The notes below the pieces were generated by a model, which made no database searches, had not been told where the DNA came from, and saw only the letters and a program-made list of their open reading frames with translations. Made by a program: the position numbers and the translations under genes. DNA of 64,000 nucleotides from Conchocele bisecta (lineage: Eukaryota; Mollusca; Bivalvia; Lucinida; Thyasiridae): NCBI GenBank assembly GCA_029237695.1, contig CM055275.1, forward strand, positions 89,702,433 through 89,766,432, read 5' to 3'. Position 1 is the first letter of the stretch. Every line of letters begins with the position of its first letter. Below are positions 43,965 to 54,974 of this stretch, one piece after another.

Positions 43965-44524
43965 CGGTAAAAACTTACCGTATCATCGTATTGTACAGTT
44001 TGTTTACATTATACAAACGTACTATACGAATATTACACAAACATACGATATCCGTTCGTATATACGATATATCCGAAATGATATGATATGAATATACAGT
44101 GGGTCATCGTGCGGTTAAATATACCGATGCACCGGTTCATTTCGAATGTAAACATCCGGTTTTCATTTCGATCATCTGCCACAATTTTAAGTTTTTAAAA
44201 ATGAATACATTTTCAGTTTTACGATACAGAAACAATTTAAAACTGAGTGTTGTGAAGTACGGTATCACAGTGCATATACATGTGTGTTCAATACAGTAAT
44301 TCATCAGTAATTCATCATTGTAATCCGCACCACCGCCGGGGACACAAAACAATGATCCCTCACACACACCAGCCATCTACATTTTGCGTCCTACAAGTTC
44401 CGGTCTATATCCCACAGTGGGAACAATGTGTATCACCATCACCACCAGTTTTTTTCTATGACTACACTACAACCCCCCCCCCCACCCCCCACGACCACCA
44501 CTTCTGCCTGTAACGCATGATGAC

Positions 44525-45112
44525 GTGGCCGACTGTGATCAAGTGCTAAACTATTCCTGGTGCGATGGCCGACTGATCAAGTTCTAAACTAGTCATGGTG
44601 CGATGGCCGACTGATCGAGTGCTAGAATACTAGTCCTGGTGCGATGGCCGATTGGTCAAGGGCTAAACTAGTGACGGTGCGATGGCCGACTGATCAAGGG
44701 CTAAACTATTCCTGGTGCGATGGTCGACTGATCAAGTTCTAAACTATTCCTGGTGCGATGGCCGACTGATCAAGTTCTAAACTAGTCCTGGTGCGATGGC
44801 CGACTGATCAAGTGCTATACTAGTCCTGGTGCGATGGCCGACTGATCAAGGGCTAAACTAGTCCTGGTGCGATGGCCGACTGATCAAGTTCTATGCTAGT
44901 CCTGGTGCGATGGCCGACTGATCAAGGGCTAAACTAGTCCTGGAGCGATGGCCGACTGATCTAGTTTTATGCTAGTCATGGTGAGATGGCCGACTGATCA
45001 AGTGCTAAACTAGTCCTGGTGCGATGACCGACTGATTAAGTTCTAAACTAGTCCTGGAGAAATGGCTGACTGATCAAGTTCTAAACTAGTCCTGGAGCGA
45101 TGGCCGACTGAT
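44525..45112. repeat. 38-bp minisatellite, about 15 copies
   Basis: The unit contains GGTGCGATGGCCGACTGATC and AAGTTCTAAACTAGTCCT. Copies differ by one to four bases and two slightly different lengths occur. No spacers are present, so it is not a CRISPR-like array. Confidence 0.9.
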
Positions 45113-46010
45113 GCGACACAAGTTGAAAATCGCCACGTTTCACTAAGTCAAGGACCATAACTCTGCAAATACTGGATGAATCCGCATCTAAAACCTCAGG
45201 TGCACAACTTCAATTGATGACAAATATTCCTAAAACACGAGGTGCGCAACTTCACACGATGACCAGTATTCCTGTAAAGTTTCGCGACTCTAACTAAAAT
45301 ACTTTTGAAGATATGCGAAATCTATTTGAGCTACAGTCATGAAACCTTATAGGAATATGTGTCATCATGTGAAGTTGTGCAACTGCGGATTTAGATGCGG
45401 ATTCATCCAGTATTTGCAGAGTTATGGTCCTTGACTTAGTGAAACGTGGCGATTTTTAACTTGTGTCGCACATAGCTGAAAATCTATTTGAGCTACAGTC
45501 ATAAACCGTATAGGAATGTTTTTAACCATGTGAAGTTGCGTACCTGTGGCTTTAGATGCGGATTCATCCAGTATTCGCAGAGTTATGGTCCTTAACTTAG
45601 TGAAAAGTGTTCATTTTCAACATGTATCGCACATAACTTAAAAAACGATTTTAGCTACATTATCAACATGTAGAGTTGTGCATCTTGTGGTTTTGATGCG
45701 GATTAGTAAAGTATTTGAGTTACAGGCATGACACTATATAGGAATGTTAAATCAGCATGTGTAATTGTGCACTTGGGGTTTTCTTTGCGGAATCAGCATG
45801 TAAGGATGGAGTTATGACCCTTGAAAATTGGCAATTTTGTCGGCATCACAAATTCATCACACATTTGTGTCGCATGTATTTCCAAAAGTGTTTGAGTTAG
45901 AGTTGCGAAATTTTACAGGAATGTTTGGCATTATGTGAAGTTGTGCACCTTTGTTTTTTGTATGCAGATTCATGTATTATTGGCAGAGTTATGGCCCTTG
46001 GCAAGTGAAA
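45112..46010. repeat. Inverted and diverged direct repeats with AACTCTGCAAATACTGGATG core
   Basis: The arm at 45112-45205 (ATGCGACACAAGTTGAAAAT ... GATGAATCCGCATCTAAA) is mirrored at 45380-45470 (TTTAGATGCGGATTCATCCA ... ACTTGTGTCGCA). More diverged direct copies of the second arm follow at about 45480-45640, 45640-45790 and 45830-46010. Confidence 0.75.
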
Positions 46011-47609
46011 ATTACATATGGTGTCTCTTTTTATTTTATTATCTCACAATATACAGCTAACTTACTCAGAAAAACAAGGTAGCTACATATATAGTGTTCT
46101 TGTCTTAAATTCTAATTTTCCAAGTCTCGATAACATGCAGTGTTGGTGTGGGGGAGACATATGTTTTTGTCTGAAAAACAACCCTCTAGCAAATTTTGAT
46201 TTTGGGATTTTCCCCCCATTTGTACATGTACTTGAACATGTACATGTACGTGCACAGGTATTATATGGGATTTAGTTCTAAACCCATTCACCCGGCCTTA
46301 AATGACCTTAGCTGTTGATAGACCGTTAAACCCCAACAAACAAACACATCGAAAGTCAACATAAAAAACGAAGCGTATACGGAAATGACATCGACGGTTA
46401 ACAACAAAATTCACAGCTCATGCGGAATTGAAATTGAACTCCGAATTTTGTGTCAACTTTCGACGTGATTTTCAAAAAATATTAAAATCGGAGCGATACG
46501 GGAGGTAACACCAAACACAGGCTCATGTAAAATACTGCCGGGTCGCCGCTACCATCCACGGGCGGTAACTGTTGAAACACACGCAGTCCTAGTTTAAACA
46601 TCCTTACTTCCCTTGAGCTGTAAGATTGATGGTTCGGGATTTAGTTGCTCTTTATTTAACAATTCTTCAAAAACAAAGAACCCGCTTTTTTCAACGTTCC
46701 GCTTTTATCAAGGAATTAGTTTCCTGTTCGAGATTGGATTCTTGTTCGGGATTGGATGGTTCTTTATTTAACAAAACTCCGCCAGAGAAGCGGTGTCGCG
46801 CCTGCCGAGGCGTTTGATCATGACCGTACTAAGTCTGTGACCTTGACATTGCCACTAGGGGGGTCGTTGGGTCGTTGACTGATTGTTCACAGAATGAATG
46901 AGGACCATCAGATGAATGCATGTGTGAATTATCCAGAACATCCTTGAAAGTTAAGTTAAATTTTGTGAAGGCATCACGTATGTGATGTTGACCTTGGCGG
47001 GTGCGGGGTGTAATGACACAGAGTGTGGTAGCGGACTATCAGGGGAATGCACGTGTGAAATATGAAAAAAATGTGGTGAAAGGAAATAGAAGTTATAACT
47101 GTTTACATGAACGTTAATTTTATGACATTGACCTTAGGGATTAATCGATGGTTATTAAATTAATTTATCACATGAACTCCTTGTTATGCCGTATTTTAGC
47201 CCATTACTAAAATGTGATATGACACACGCGTAATAACACCTGGAGTGAATGTGATTGGCTAACCGCGTCACCATAATTACGTGTTCTGTCTAATGAATAA
47301 AATAGAAACATTCCAAATGGCACGACAAAGCAATGATGTTTTGACATTGACGTCATCATGTAAGAAACGTCATTATAAGCGTCTGTGATTCATTAAAATT
47401 ACGGCAATGGTTAACTCCCGTTTGCTAAAAAGAAGTGTTTACAAAGAAGAAGAACAGGAACCTATTATATGGCATATGTAATGCTAGTATTAAAGCTATT
47501 TGATCTGCGGAAATTTTCAACTAGATGCGAAAACAGTCAATGGCGTCTTCTCACTGAAGCAGGTAGCTGATATCTCTCAGTTTCCTGCTATTTGGAGCCT
47601 GAAGTCATG
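46011..47609. other. No gene seen
   Basis: Only short frames without recognisable content (for example 46018-46275 and 46626-46817). A segment beginning ATGTGATATGACACACGCGT at 47211 recurs in diverged form at 47778, indicating a dispersed repeat. Confidence 0.4.
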
Positions 47610-47755
47610 TGATAAACAGAATCTCAAACTCGTTTCCATTTGATATAATATTTATGTAACTCGTCAGAGGCTCGGTGCATACAATGTGCGTGACTCGTTT
47701 CATAAATCTCATATCAAATGGAAACTCGTTTGAGATCCTCTGTTTATCACACGAA
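47610..47755. mobile_element. Palindromic MITE (GTGATAAACAGAATCTCAAA ends)
   Basis: The left arm GTGATAAACAGAATCTCAAA continues ...TCCATTTGATAT; the right arm ATATCAAATGGAAACTCG continues GAGATCCTCTGTTTATCAC. It is about 146 bp. A half-copy is at 21220. Confidence 0.7.
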
Positions 47756-47869
47756 ACCCTTGTTCTGACGTTTAAAAATGATATGACAGACGTGTAATAA
47801 CACCGGGAACGAATTTGATTGGCCGATCTCATCACCCTAATTACATATATTTATACGTATTCGTTATTT

Positions 47870-48715
47870 CCATTGGTTTTGTTTGAGCTTGTATCTCACT
47901 AGTAGTAGGTCTATAGTCACAATTCATGCACACTATCATGAGCCAGTGATGTGCAACGCTGCCCACAGTAGTCGAATGACATTTGTATGATCTTGACCTA
48001 CAAGTGAAACAGTTACATAGTTATTTCCCTTGATTAAGGCTTTTGTTTGAACTTGTATCTTCAATATAATTCAATGTAGGTATACAGCACCACCATACTT
48101 GCACACTATCAATATCCAGTTATGTGCACCGCAACCCACTGTAAATCAAATTACCGTTGTATGACCTTGACCTACACTTGACCTACACTTGCAATATTTA
48201 CAATTTTTTTGGTTAATTTTTTTGTTTGAACTTGTCTATATCGTTAATAAAATTAGGCCTACAACCACCATATTTGCACATGCGCCAGTGATGTGCACCA
48301 CACCCCACTGTGAACTAATTGACATTTGTATGACCTTGACCTACAATTGCAATATTTACATAGTAATTTCCCTTGGTTAAGGTTTTTGTTTGAGCTTGTA
48401 TCTTCAATAGAATTAGGCCTACCGCCACATATGTGCGCACTATCAATAGCCAGCTATGTGCACGGCAACCCACTGTACTCAAATTACCTTTGTATGACCT
48501 TGACCTACCATTGCAATATTTACCTATTTATTTCCCTTGGTTAAAGTTCTTGTTTGAGCTTGTATCTTCAATAGAATTAGGCCTACCGCCACATATGTGC
48601 GCACTATCAATAGCCAGCTATGTGCATCGCAACCCACTGTGTATCAACTGACCTCTGTGTAACGTTAATCTACACTTGCAAAATTACATAGTTAACCCTT
48701 GGTTAACGCATGTTT
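47870..48715. repeat. 164-bp tandem repeat, about five units
   Basis: TTTGAGCTTGTATCTTCAAT and close variants recur at 47885, 48049, 48228, 48392 and 48556, that is 164, 179, 164 and 164 bp apart; the longer step contains a local duplication of TTGACCTACAC. Each unit also has GTATGACCTTGACCTAC and CAACCCACTGT. Confidence 0.85.
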
Positions 48716-49062
48716 TTGGAAAGTTCATCAAATAAAATAGTGCGATTGATTGACATGTGAGGCACGCCATGTGGTTTTGAACCTAAGAACATGTGCGATT
48801 TTTCATGATTTTATTTACGATATTTTCCTTATTACACATCGAAAGTTGACGAAAGTTTCATATTTCACGCTACCCAGAGATTTATCGTGATTCTGTAGGT
48901 ATTTATTTCTTCGAATGAAATATTTCCTGCTAGACGTTCGCGAGACGTAATTAACGTCAATTTTTGACGTCATTTCCGGCGAAGAAACAATTCCAAAATT
49001 GTCAGTTTTTACAATGTTATAAGCTGGCCTATGAGTAAATTTCACATTTTTTGATAGAGCAT

Positions 49063-49170
49063 GTAATATTCAATTTATTCCACTACCATTTGAAAATACC
49101 GGATTTATTTCCCTTGACATCTGTAAATAAATCCGGTATTTCCAAATGGTCGTTGAATAAACTCTATATT
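49063..49170. mobile_element. Short palindromic MITE
   Basis: ATTCAATTTATTCCACTACC and CCATTTGAAAATACCGGATT are mirrored by AATCCGGTATTTCCAAATGG and GGTCGTTGAATAAA around TTCCCTTGACATCTG. Confidence 0.7.
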
Positions 49171-49195
49171 ATGTACAAAGTCACACAACGTGTCT

Positions 49196-49270
49196 CATAT
49201 GTGGCTGTGACTGCAGAAATGGGCTTATGATATGTGTGACCAGTGTAACTCATGATCACACTGGTCACAA
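49196..49270 (+). mobile_element. MITE W1, left-end fragment
   Basis: ATATGTGGCTGTGACTGCAG with GGGCTTATGATATGTGTGAC, then ending in a short ACCAGTGTAACTCATGATCA/CTGGTCAC hairpin. The stretch 49271-50145 shows no gene; it has a poly-G run at 49703-49711. Confidence 0.6.
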
Positions 49271-50145
49271 CAACTCATTCTTGCTCCATATAAGCTGCGT
49301 ATTTGCGTAAATACACAATTAAAATTGCCAAAAACCCAATTGAAATCAGAAGTAGTGAGTATCAAAAATCAATGAAAAATTTGTGATATCTTTATCATGC
49401 TACAGAAAACAATAAACAGACCACAAATATAGCATATTTTCTTATCTTGAGACAATTTTAATGAAATACCAAGATGTGTTTTCATTTACAAGCAAACTAT
49501 TCAATAAGTGCGATCTGCTGATGTGTAAACAGTAGTGTGATTATATTTTACACAATTTTTTTTTTTTGAAATACACAATCAGAAATGATGGAGTGGTAAT
49601 ACTCAATTACTAATTCCTTATCTGGAGCGCTGTTCACTCCAATCCCTTTTTGGAAAGGAAAGCCCCTTGTAGGGCCAGTCCCGTACGCAGGAATTAATTT
49701 AGGGGGGGGGGAGGGTGTTATCGACGGCGCGACGGGCTAAACTTTGTTTTTGCACATCCACGGACAGATCTCGGCAGATTAACACTTTCGCCCATAAGTA
49801 ACTGGAATGGATTTTGATATGTTAATTTTGCAACCATCCCAATCATCACAAAATGATTTTCAGACCAGTCCATTTATGAACATGAGGTGGTTTTGTTCTC
49901 AAAATTATGAAAATTACATGCAAAAAGTGCAGATCCTGATGAGACGGCTTGTCCTGAACCGGCTCATCTGGATCTACACGTTTTGCCAATGCCATTATAC
50001 AGGCCTGTGGTGTTGAAATGATTAAGGAGGGTGGGGTTTGTACGAACACGTCGCACCCCGTCTGCGTACGGGCCTAAGGGTTGCATGTTTTGTAGGTGCT
50101 TCTGCTTCAAGTGTGCTGTACATTACTATTTCCATAAGTTACAGA

Positions 50146-50215
50146 ATGGTAGACGTCAGCGATCGCGCGGTAGCTGTCTGGATCATCCTTACGTTTTGTA
50201 CAGCCTTTGTGCAGG
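50146..50215 (+). CDS. Candidate first exon with signal peptide
   Basis: The ATG at 50146 is followed by 23 codons with a hydrophobic core (AVAVWIILTFCTAFVQ) ending near a signal-peptidase-like site, then by a donor-like CAGGGTATCA. It could be the first exon of a secreted protein; the phage-type lysozyme 2.1 kb downstream on the same strand is an obvious candidate, but the phase here (1) does not fit the lysozyme exon (phase 2), so at least one more exon would be needed. Chance cannot be excluded. Confidence 0.25.
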
Positions 50216-50714
50216 GTATCAATTAGTATGTGCTTTATTTCTGTTGGAACACACGCGAGTTTTTACATATTTGTCTATAGGCCACATAGCAATGTATGGA
50301 AATCCGAGCCACTGTTCATGATATGTTCATAATAAATAGAGCCATCACTACATGCTATTTCTCCACGAAAGTAGGATTATTTAGATCTAAATCGTCTTCA
50401 AGTTGCGTCACTGATACATATACGTTTTGCAGATGGGATGTCTAGAAGCTATTTTGCAGGGAACCTTAAGAAGAAACAACACGAATAGATATAATATTCT
50501 ATTATAGATCAAGTATAATTGAAATTTACAGAGCGCTATGAAAATATATTTGGTTTCCTTATTTTGTTTTGGGTATATCAGTCCCCGCTAGTTGGGGAAA
50601 CGTAACTATTCATGTGCTACGGACGATACGGGAGTATTTGGAAATCTACGTTACGGGCCATTCGTGGGGAAATTCAAGAGTTGTAAACGTTTCCGCTAGA
50701 AGTTCCCGCACAAT

Positions 50715-50814
50715 TAAAGGTACATGGCGGCGCAGTAGGCACACACTGTTATTTATATCAGAGACATTATCTGAATTTTTTTCTGGCAAAGTAAACATTC
50801 ATTCACCATTACCC
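50715..50814 (+). mobile_element. MITE W3, left-end fragment
   Basis: TTAAAGGTACATGGCGGCGC followed by AGTAGGCACAC and TACCCCACGTACTG matches the left end of W3. It is cut where the 24-bp minisatellite starts. Confidence 0.6.
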
Positions 50815-51495
50815 CACGTACTGTGTCACAATCGGACATATGTATTGTGTCACAAACGAATATATGTACTGTGTCACAATCGGACATATGTATTGTGTCA
50901 CAATCGGACATATGTATTGTGTCACAATCGGACAAGTACGTATTGTGTCACAATCGGACATATGTATTCTGTCACAATCGGACATATGTACTGTGTCACA
51001 ATCGGACATATGTACGGTGTCACAATCGGACATATGTATTGTGTCACAATCGGACATATGTATTGTGTCACAATCTGACATATGTATTGTGTCACAATCG
51101 GATATATGTATTGTGTCACAATCGGACATATGTACTGTGCCACAATCGGCTATAATGTATTGCATCGCAATCGGGCATGGGTATTGTGTCACAATCGGAC
51201 ATATGTATTGTGTCATAAACGAATATATGTATTGTTTCACAATGGGACATATGTATTGTGTCACAATCGGACATATGTATTGTGTCACAATCGGACATAT
51301 GTACTGTGTCACAATCTGACATATGTATTGTGTCACAATCGGACATAGGTACTGTGTCACAATCGGCTATGCTGTATTGCATCTTAATCGGACATAGGTA
51401 CTGTGTCACAATCTGACATATGTATTGTGTCGCAATCGGACATAGGTACTGTGTCACAATGGGACATATGTGCTGTGTCACAATCGGCCATAGGT
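50815..51495. repeat. 24-bp minisatellite (TGTCACAATCGGACATATGT), about 28 copies
   Basis: The unit TGTCACAATCGGACATATGT+ATTG is highly regular. Variant units (AAACGAATATATGT, GGCTATAATGTATTGCATCG) recur about 350 and 540 bp apart, hinting at internal duplication. 24 is divisible by three and the unit lacks stops in several frames, so frames of up to 183 codons appear on both strands; these are repeat artefacts. Confidence 0.9.
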
Positions 51496-51496
51496 A

Positions 51497-51662
51497 GTTT
51501 GATCAGGATCTACATTGTTCGCCATTCCAGCAAAGAAACACCCATCACTCTTTTAACAGGCAATATATATCGTTATCAGGATAGTGGAGTGTGGTATGTG
51601 ATCAAGAACTACCCTGGTCACAAATCACATAAGCCATATTTGTTCAGTCACAGCCACAATTA
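51497..51662. mobile_element. MITE W1, right-half fragment
   Basis: TTTGATCAGGATCTACATTG, then CTACCCTGGTCACAAATCAC and ATTTGTTCAGTCACAGCCAC correspond to the right half of W1. Confidence 0.5.
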
Positions 51663-51829
51663 TAGATATTTCAAACTAACAAAATGCGCACAGTAGCTCC
51701 TGCTCCTTTAAAATAACAGTGTGTAATATAAATCTACGTCCACAAACAGTCTGATACAGCAGCAAGTTTATTGTTTGTGCGTTTTAAATACATAAATGTA
51801 TCATTTGCCTTATGTTTAATATACTGGAA

Positions 51830-51974
51830 CCTCTCTAAACCGGACACACTGGGAGGTCCCCACGGCAGGGAGGTCCCCATGGCTGGGAATTCCCCACGGC
51901 TGGGAGGTCCCCACGGCTGGGAGGTCCCCACGGCTGGGAGGTCCCCAGGGTGTCCGGCTTAGAGGTGTTCCACT
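51830..51974. mobile_element. Pogo-like MITE with five internal 17-bp repeats
   Basis: The ends CTGGAACCTCTCTAAACCGG and CCGGCTTAGAGGTGTTCCAC are inverted. The middle is five tandem copies of the type GGCTGGGAGGTCCCCAC. The same end sequence appears at 11180, so this is an expanded member of that family. Confidence 0.7.
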
Positions 51975-52239
51975 GATGATGATAATTTATTGTCATTTTC
52001 AGCCATGAACAGACAGGACAATGGAATAAATTACATTGAAACCCATCTAAATTAAGCACAATGGGATTACAAGGATGTATGGTTGTATATGTCTCTGTAC
52101 ATTACAATTTGCAGTTTTGTTTGTAATTACAATTTCCATCAATCGATAGTACTAGTAGAAGGAAGGAATAATTTATATTACAATCGATAATCGTTGAAAA
52201 TAATCGATATAATATATAGCAGAAACGGATAAATAATGT

Positions 52240-52325
52240 CTAGTATAATCGATAATCCTTGTAAGTTGTAAGTTACAACTTACAACTTACGACGATTATC
52301 GATTATACGTTACAACTTGTAACAC
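52240..52325. repeat. Palindrome AAGTTGTAAGTTACAACTTA next to the lysozyme exon
   Basis: ATAATCGATAATCCTTGTAA is mirrored by TTACGACGATTATCGATTAT around GTAAGTTACAACTTAC. It abuts or may truncate the lysozyme exon. 51975-52239 has no gene. Confidence 0.6.
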
Positions 52326-52332
52326 TCGTCAG

Positions 52333-52624
52333 CAAAGAGAGAGTTGACTCAGCGTTCCGAGTAGACATACAATCCGCCGTTGCTGGCTGCACCAAGTTAC
52401 ACACGGACTTCGCCCAGCTCCCAGACGAGGCGCAACTCGTCATGGCAAACACGATGTTCAATCTGGGATATTCGCGGCTGTCGAAATTCAAGAATTTCCA
52501 TGCGGCGGTCGTCAAGCACGACTGGTGCACGGCTGCGCATGAGATGGTTGACAGCCAGTGGTACGGGCAGGTTGGGAATCGGGCGAAAAGACTTGTCTCC
52601 CTCATACAAGCTCTCGCCCAATAG
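52333..52624 (+). CDS. Phage-type (GH24, T4-like) lysozyme, last exon
   Basis: An open frame after an acceptor-like CTCGTCAG (AG at 52331-52332, phase 2) ends at TAG 52622-52624 and encodes 97 residues. The C-terminal lobe of T4-type lysozyme is clear: an LPDEAQ turn, MFNLG, LSKFKNFHAAVVKHDW, TAAHEM, DSQWYGQVGNRAKRL. This lobe packs on the catalytic lobe that cleaves the NAM-NAG bond of peptidoglycan. The catalytic Glu/Asp/Thr segment belongs to the N-terminal half and is not in the adjacent 300 bp, so upstream exons or truncation are implied. Phage-type lysozymes are known from bivalves and are thought to stem from phage or bacterial genes. No stops or shifts are seen. Confidence 0.8.
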
Positions 52625-52696
52625 GCTGTGCTCGATTCTATGACATTTCTACCGCCGCGTCGACGACTTAATACATAATTTATAATGGAATTGCCC

Positions 52697-52747
52697 ATTA
52701 TTATTATTATCTTATATTTAATGGTAGGAATTGGCTCGAGGACCTTT
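52697..52747 (-). mobile_element. 3' scrap of the SINE family seen at 28253
   Basis: On the minus strand AGGTCCTCGAGCCAATTCCT and ATTAAATATAAG are followed by an (ATA)n tail. This equals the 3' end of the SINE in the TRIM array. It is severely 5'-truncated. Confidence 0.55.
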
Positions 52748-52751
52748 CAAA

Positions 52752-53148
52752 GGAAATGCCCATTCAACGTATTGCGTTTATATCACAGTGCATTGCATTA
52801 TCCCCACGGGACGTCAAGCGACGTTGATTCGTTAACATTTATTTGACGACATTAAAGCTACATGCCCACTCAGCAAGCACAGACTGTTATTAATACGAAT
52901 TAAAGGTACATGTCCACTCAGTAGGCACAAGCTGTTCTTATATCAGAGACATCATCTGAGACATATGAGGCAAAATAAATATTTATACCCCACGTATTGA
53001 TTGGCATTATTATACATTTTATATCGGACGTAAAATTCCGCAATTAATGAGTGAACAAAAATAATTTAACTACCAACGTCGTGCGACGTCACGTGGGGCT
53101 AATGTATTGTACTGTGACATAAAGGCAATACGTTGAATGGGCGTTTCC
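52752..53148. mobile_element. Palindromic MITE W10 with W3 sequence nested inside
   Basis: Ends GGAAATGCCCATTCAACGTA and TACGTTGAATGGGCGTTTCC are inverted, with CCCCACGGGACGTC and GACGTCACGTGGGG further in. Between them two W3 left ends occur (TTAAAGCTACATGCCCACTC at 52853 and TTAAAGGTACATGTCCACTC at 52903). Confidence 0.6.
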
Positions 53149-53640
53149 ATTATCAATTTATGGACAGTGTAAATATTTCGTTGTAACGTATTGGGCTAAT
53201 ATAATGCCCTTTGCCTGATAAAAAAGGCACTCAGTTTGAACATAATGTTAGTAATTGAGCTAATCCTGATGTTGGTGATTTGACCTCAGTAATATAGTAG
53301 CATATATACGGGCCTTTGCTTCCAATTATAAATTAGTTTCACGGTGGCCATATTGGATTGAACAATGTACCTTTGGAATGGCTCTATATGACTGCAATTG
53401 TAAGATATGATTTACATGCTTCTGATAGCATGTGAACAGACGTAAAAAGAAGACGATCGTCACCTTATAGCGATTTTAAGACGGGGTTTCCACATAATTT
53501 TAGATGGCGGCCATATTTGATTTGCTGTCATTGATTGGGACTTTGCCACTGACATTTGTTTATATAGATTCCTTGATATCTAAAACATGGGTATAGTCAC
53601 CAAAACATGGGCAGAGTCATCAAAACAAACTCTCTATGTG

Positions 53641-54075
53641 ACTTATTAATGGTACATGCCCACTCAGTAGACACAACATGTTCTTTATATCGGATAAATC
53701 ATCTGATACATTTGCTGGCAAAATACACATTCATTCATCATTACCCCACGTATTGATTGGTATATTTATACATTTTGTATCAGACGTAAATGTCCACACT
53801 GATATCAGGGGCGATAACCGCGTTTCCTCAAAATGTTAATGGACATTACTACATGTATTTATTATCTGTATTTATTTCTTGATGTGCAGTGATCATACTT
53901 TATAATCTGTCAAAAATATTATTGTTTCAGGTGACACATTTACTTAGTATCAATAATCAAAAAATGTCATGCCTCATTTGCATATGAAAATATAGCCTGA
54001 TACCACCGCGAGTCACTATCAGTAAAATAAACATTACTAAATGAGTATACATGTATAGCGGGCACTCGTTATGTT
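53641..54075 (+). mobile_element. MITE W3, right end lost
   Basis: TTAATGGTACATGCCCACTC, GTAGACACAA, ATGCCTCATTTGCATATGAA and CCGCGAGTCACTATCAGTAA are W3 landmarks in the expected order, but the right inverted end is missing. 53149-53640 has no gene. Confidence 0.6.
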
Positions 54076-54189
54076 GAATAGTGTTACGTATACACTTATT
54101 TAATTCCTACAAGAACAATGCTACAAATATGCAAATGGTCATCCGGCCGTTTCTGTGTCCTTTGTATATTAGATTTCCAACTTAAAACC

Positions 54190-54405
54190 ACAGGTCTTAA
54201 CCACAGGTGGAAGACTCGGACCTAGGACCCAATAATTTGGAAAACATTACCCCTCCCACCCATGTTAATACACTGTACTTTACAGCCTTTAAGGCATAGT
54301 GTATAGGTGTAAGGTATAGTGTATGGAAATGGGTGGGTGGGGTAACGTTTTCTAAATGAGCCAGGTATTGGGTATTAGGTCCGAGTCTTCCACCTGTGGT
54401 TAAAC
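54190..54405. mobile_element. Palindromic MITE (TAACCACAGGTGGAAGACTC ends)
   Basis: TAACCACAGGTGGAAGACTC and GGACCTAGGACCCAATA are mirrored by TATTAGGTCCGAGTCTTC and CACCTGTGGTTAA; inside, CATTACCCCTCCCACCCAT is mirrored by ATGGGTGGGTGGGGTAACG. Confidence 0.7.
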
Positions 54406-54745
54406 CTTGCGGTATTCAACATTCCTAGGTTCACCATTTGGCTAGTAGACTATGAGCAGGAATGGAACGCTTATATGAATTCGACTAGACGGAAGATATT
54501 GGTACAACCGCCTGCGTTAATTATGACAATATGTCATCTTTTCTGAACATACTTTGGCAATATGATATCGCAATCAAGCAATTTGATTGGCTGAGTCTGA
54601 GCTGTAGCCATCAAGCTGTTTGCTTTCAAGCACGATATTCAATTATTGTGAAATAAAAAGAAATTCAAATATTCACAAGATTAGCGCAACCGGTGGTGTA
54701 ACTGGTAATATGACAAGATGCACGTATGCAAGACTGAAATCATTA

Positions 54746-54974
54746 TATGTGGCTGTGACTGGAGAAAATGGGCTTATGGTATCTGTGACCAGTGTAGCTC
54801 CTGGTCACTGTAGCCTGATAATGATCTATATTGCATATTAGAAGCATTACATGCGTTTCATGTATGGAATAGCGAAAAGTGCAGATCCTGATTAGACTGC
54901 GGATGCACAGGCTGATCGGGATCTACACTGGTCGCAAAATCCATAAGCCCCATTATTCCAGTCACAGCCGCATA
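54746..54974. mobile_element. MITE W1, complete reference copy
   Basis: Inverted ends ATGTGGCTGTGACTGGA and TCCAGTCACAGCCGCAT. Both ends continue with matching GGGCTTATG / CATAAGCCCC. A segment of the TTGATTGGCTGAG family precedes it at 54560-54645. Confidence 0.8.

Noticed and set aside
50569..51481. Long frames on both strands in the 24-bp array (up to 183 codons)
   Set aside because: The unit length is a multiple of three and lacks stops, so all such frames are repeat artefacts.
44525..51495. CRISPR-like arrays
   Set aside because: Repeats are head-to-tail without unique spacers and the genome is eukaryotic.
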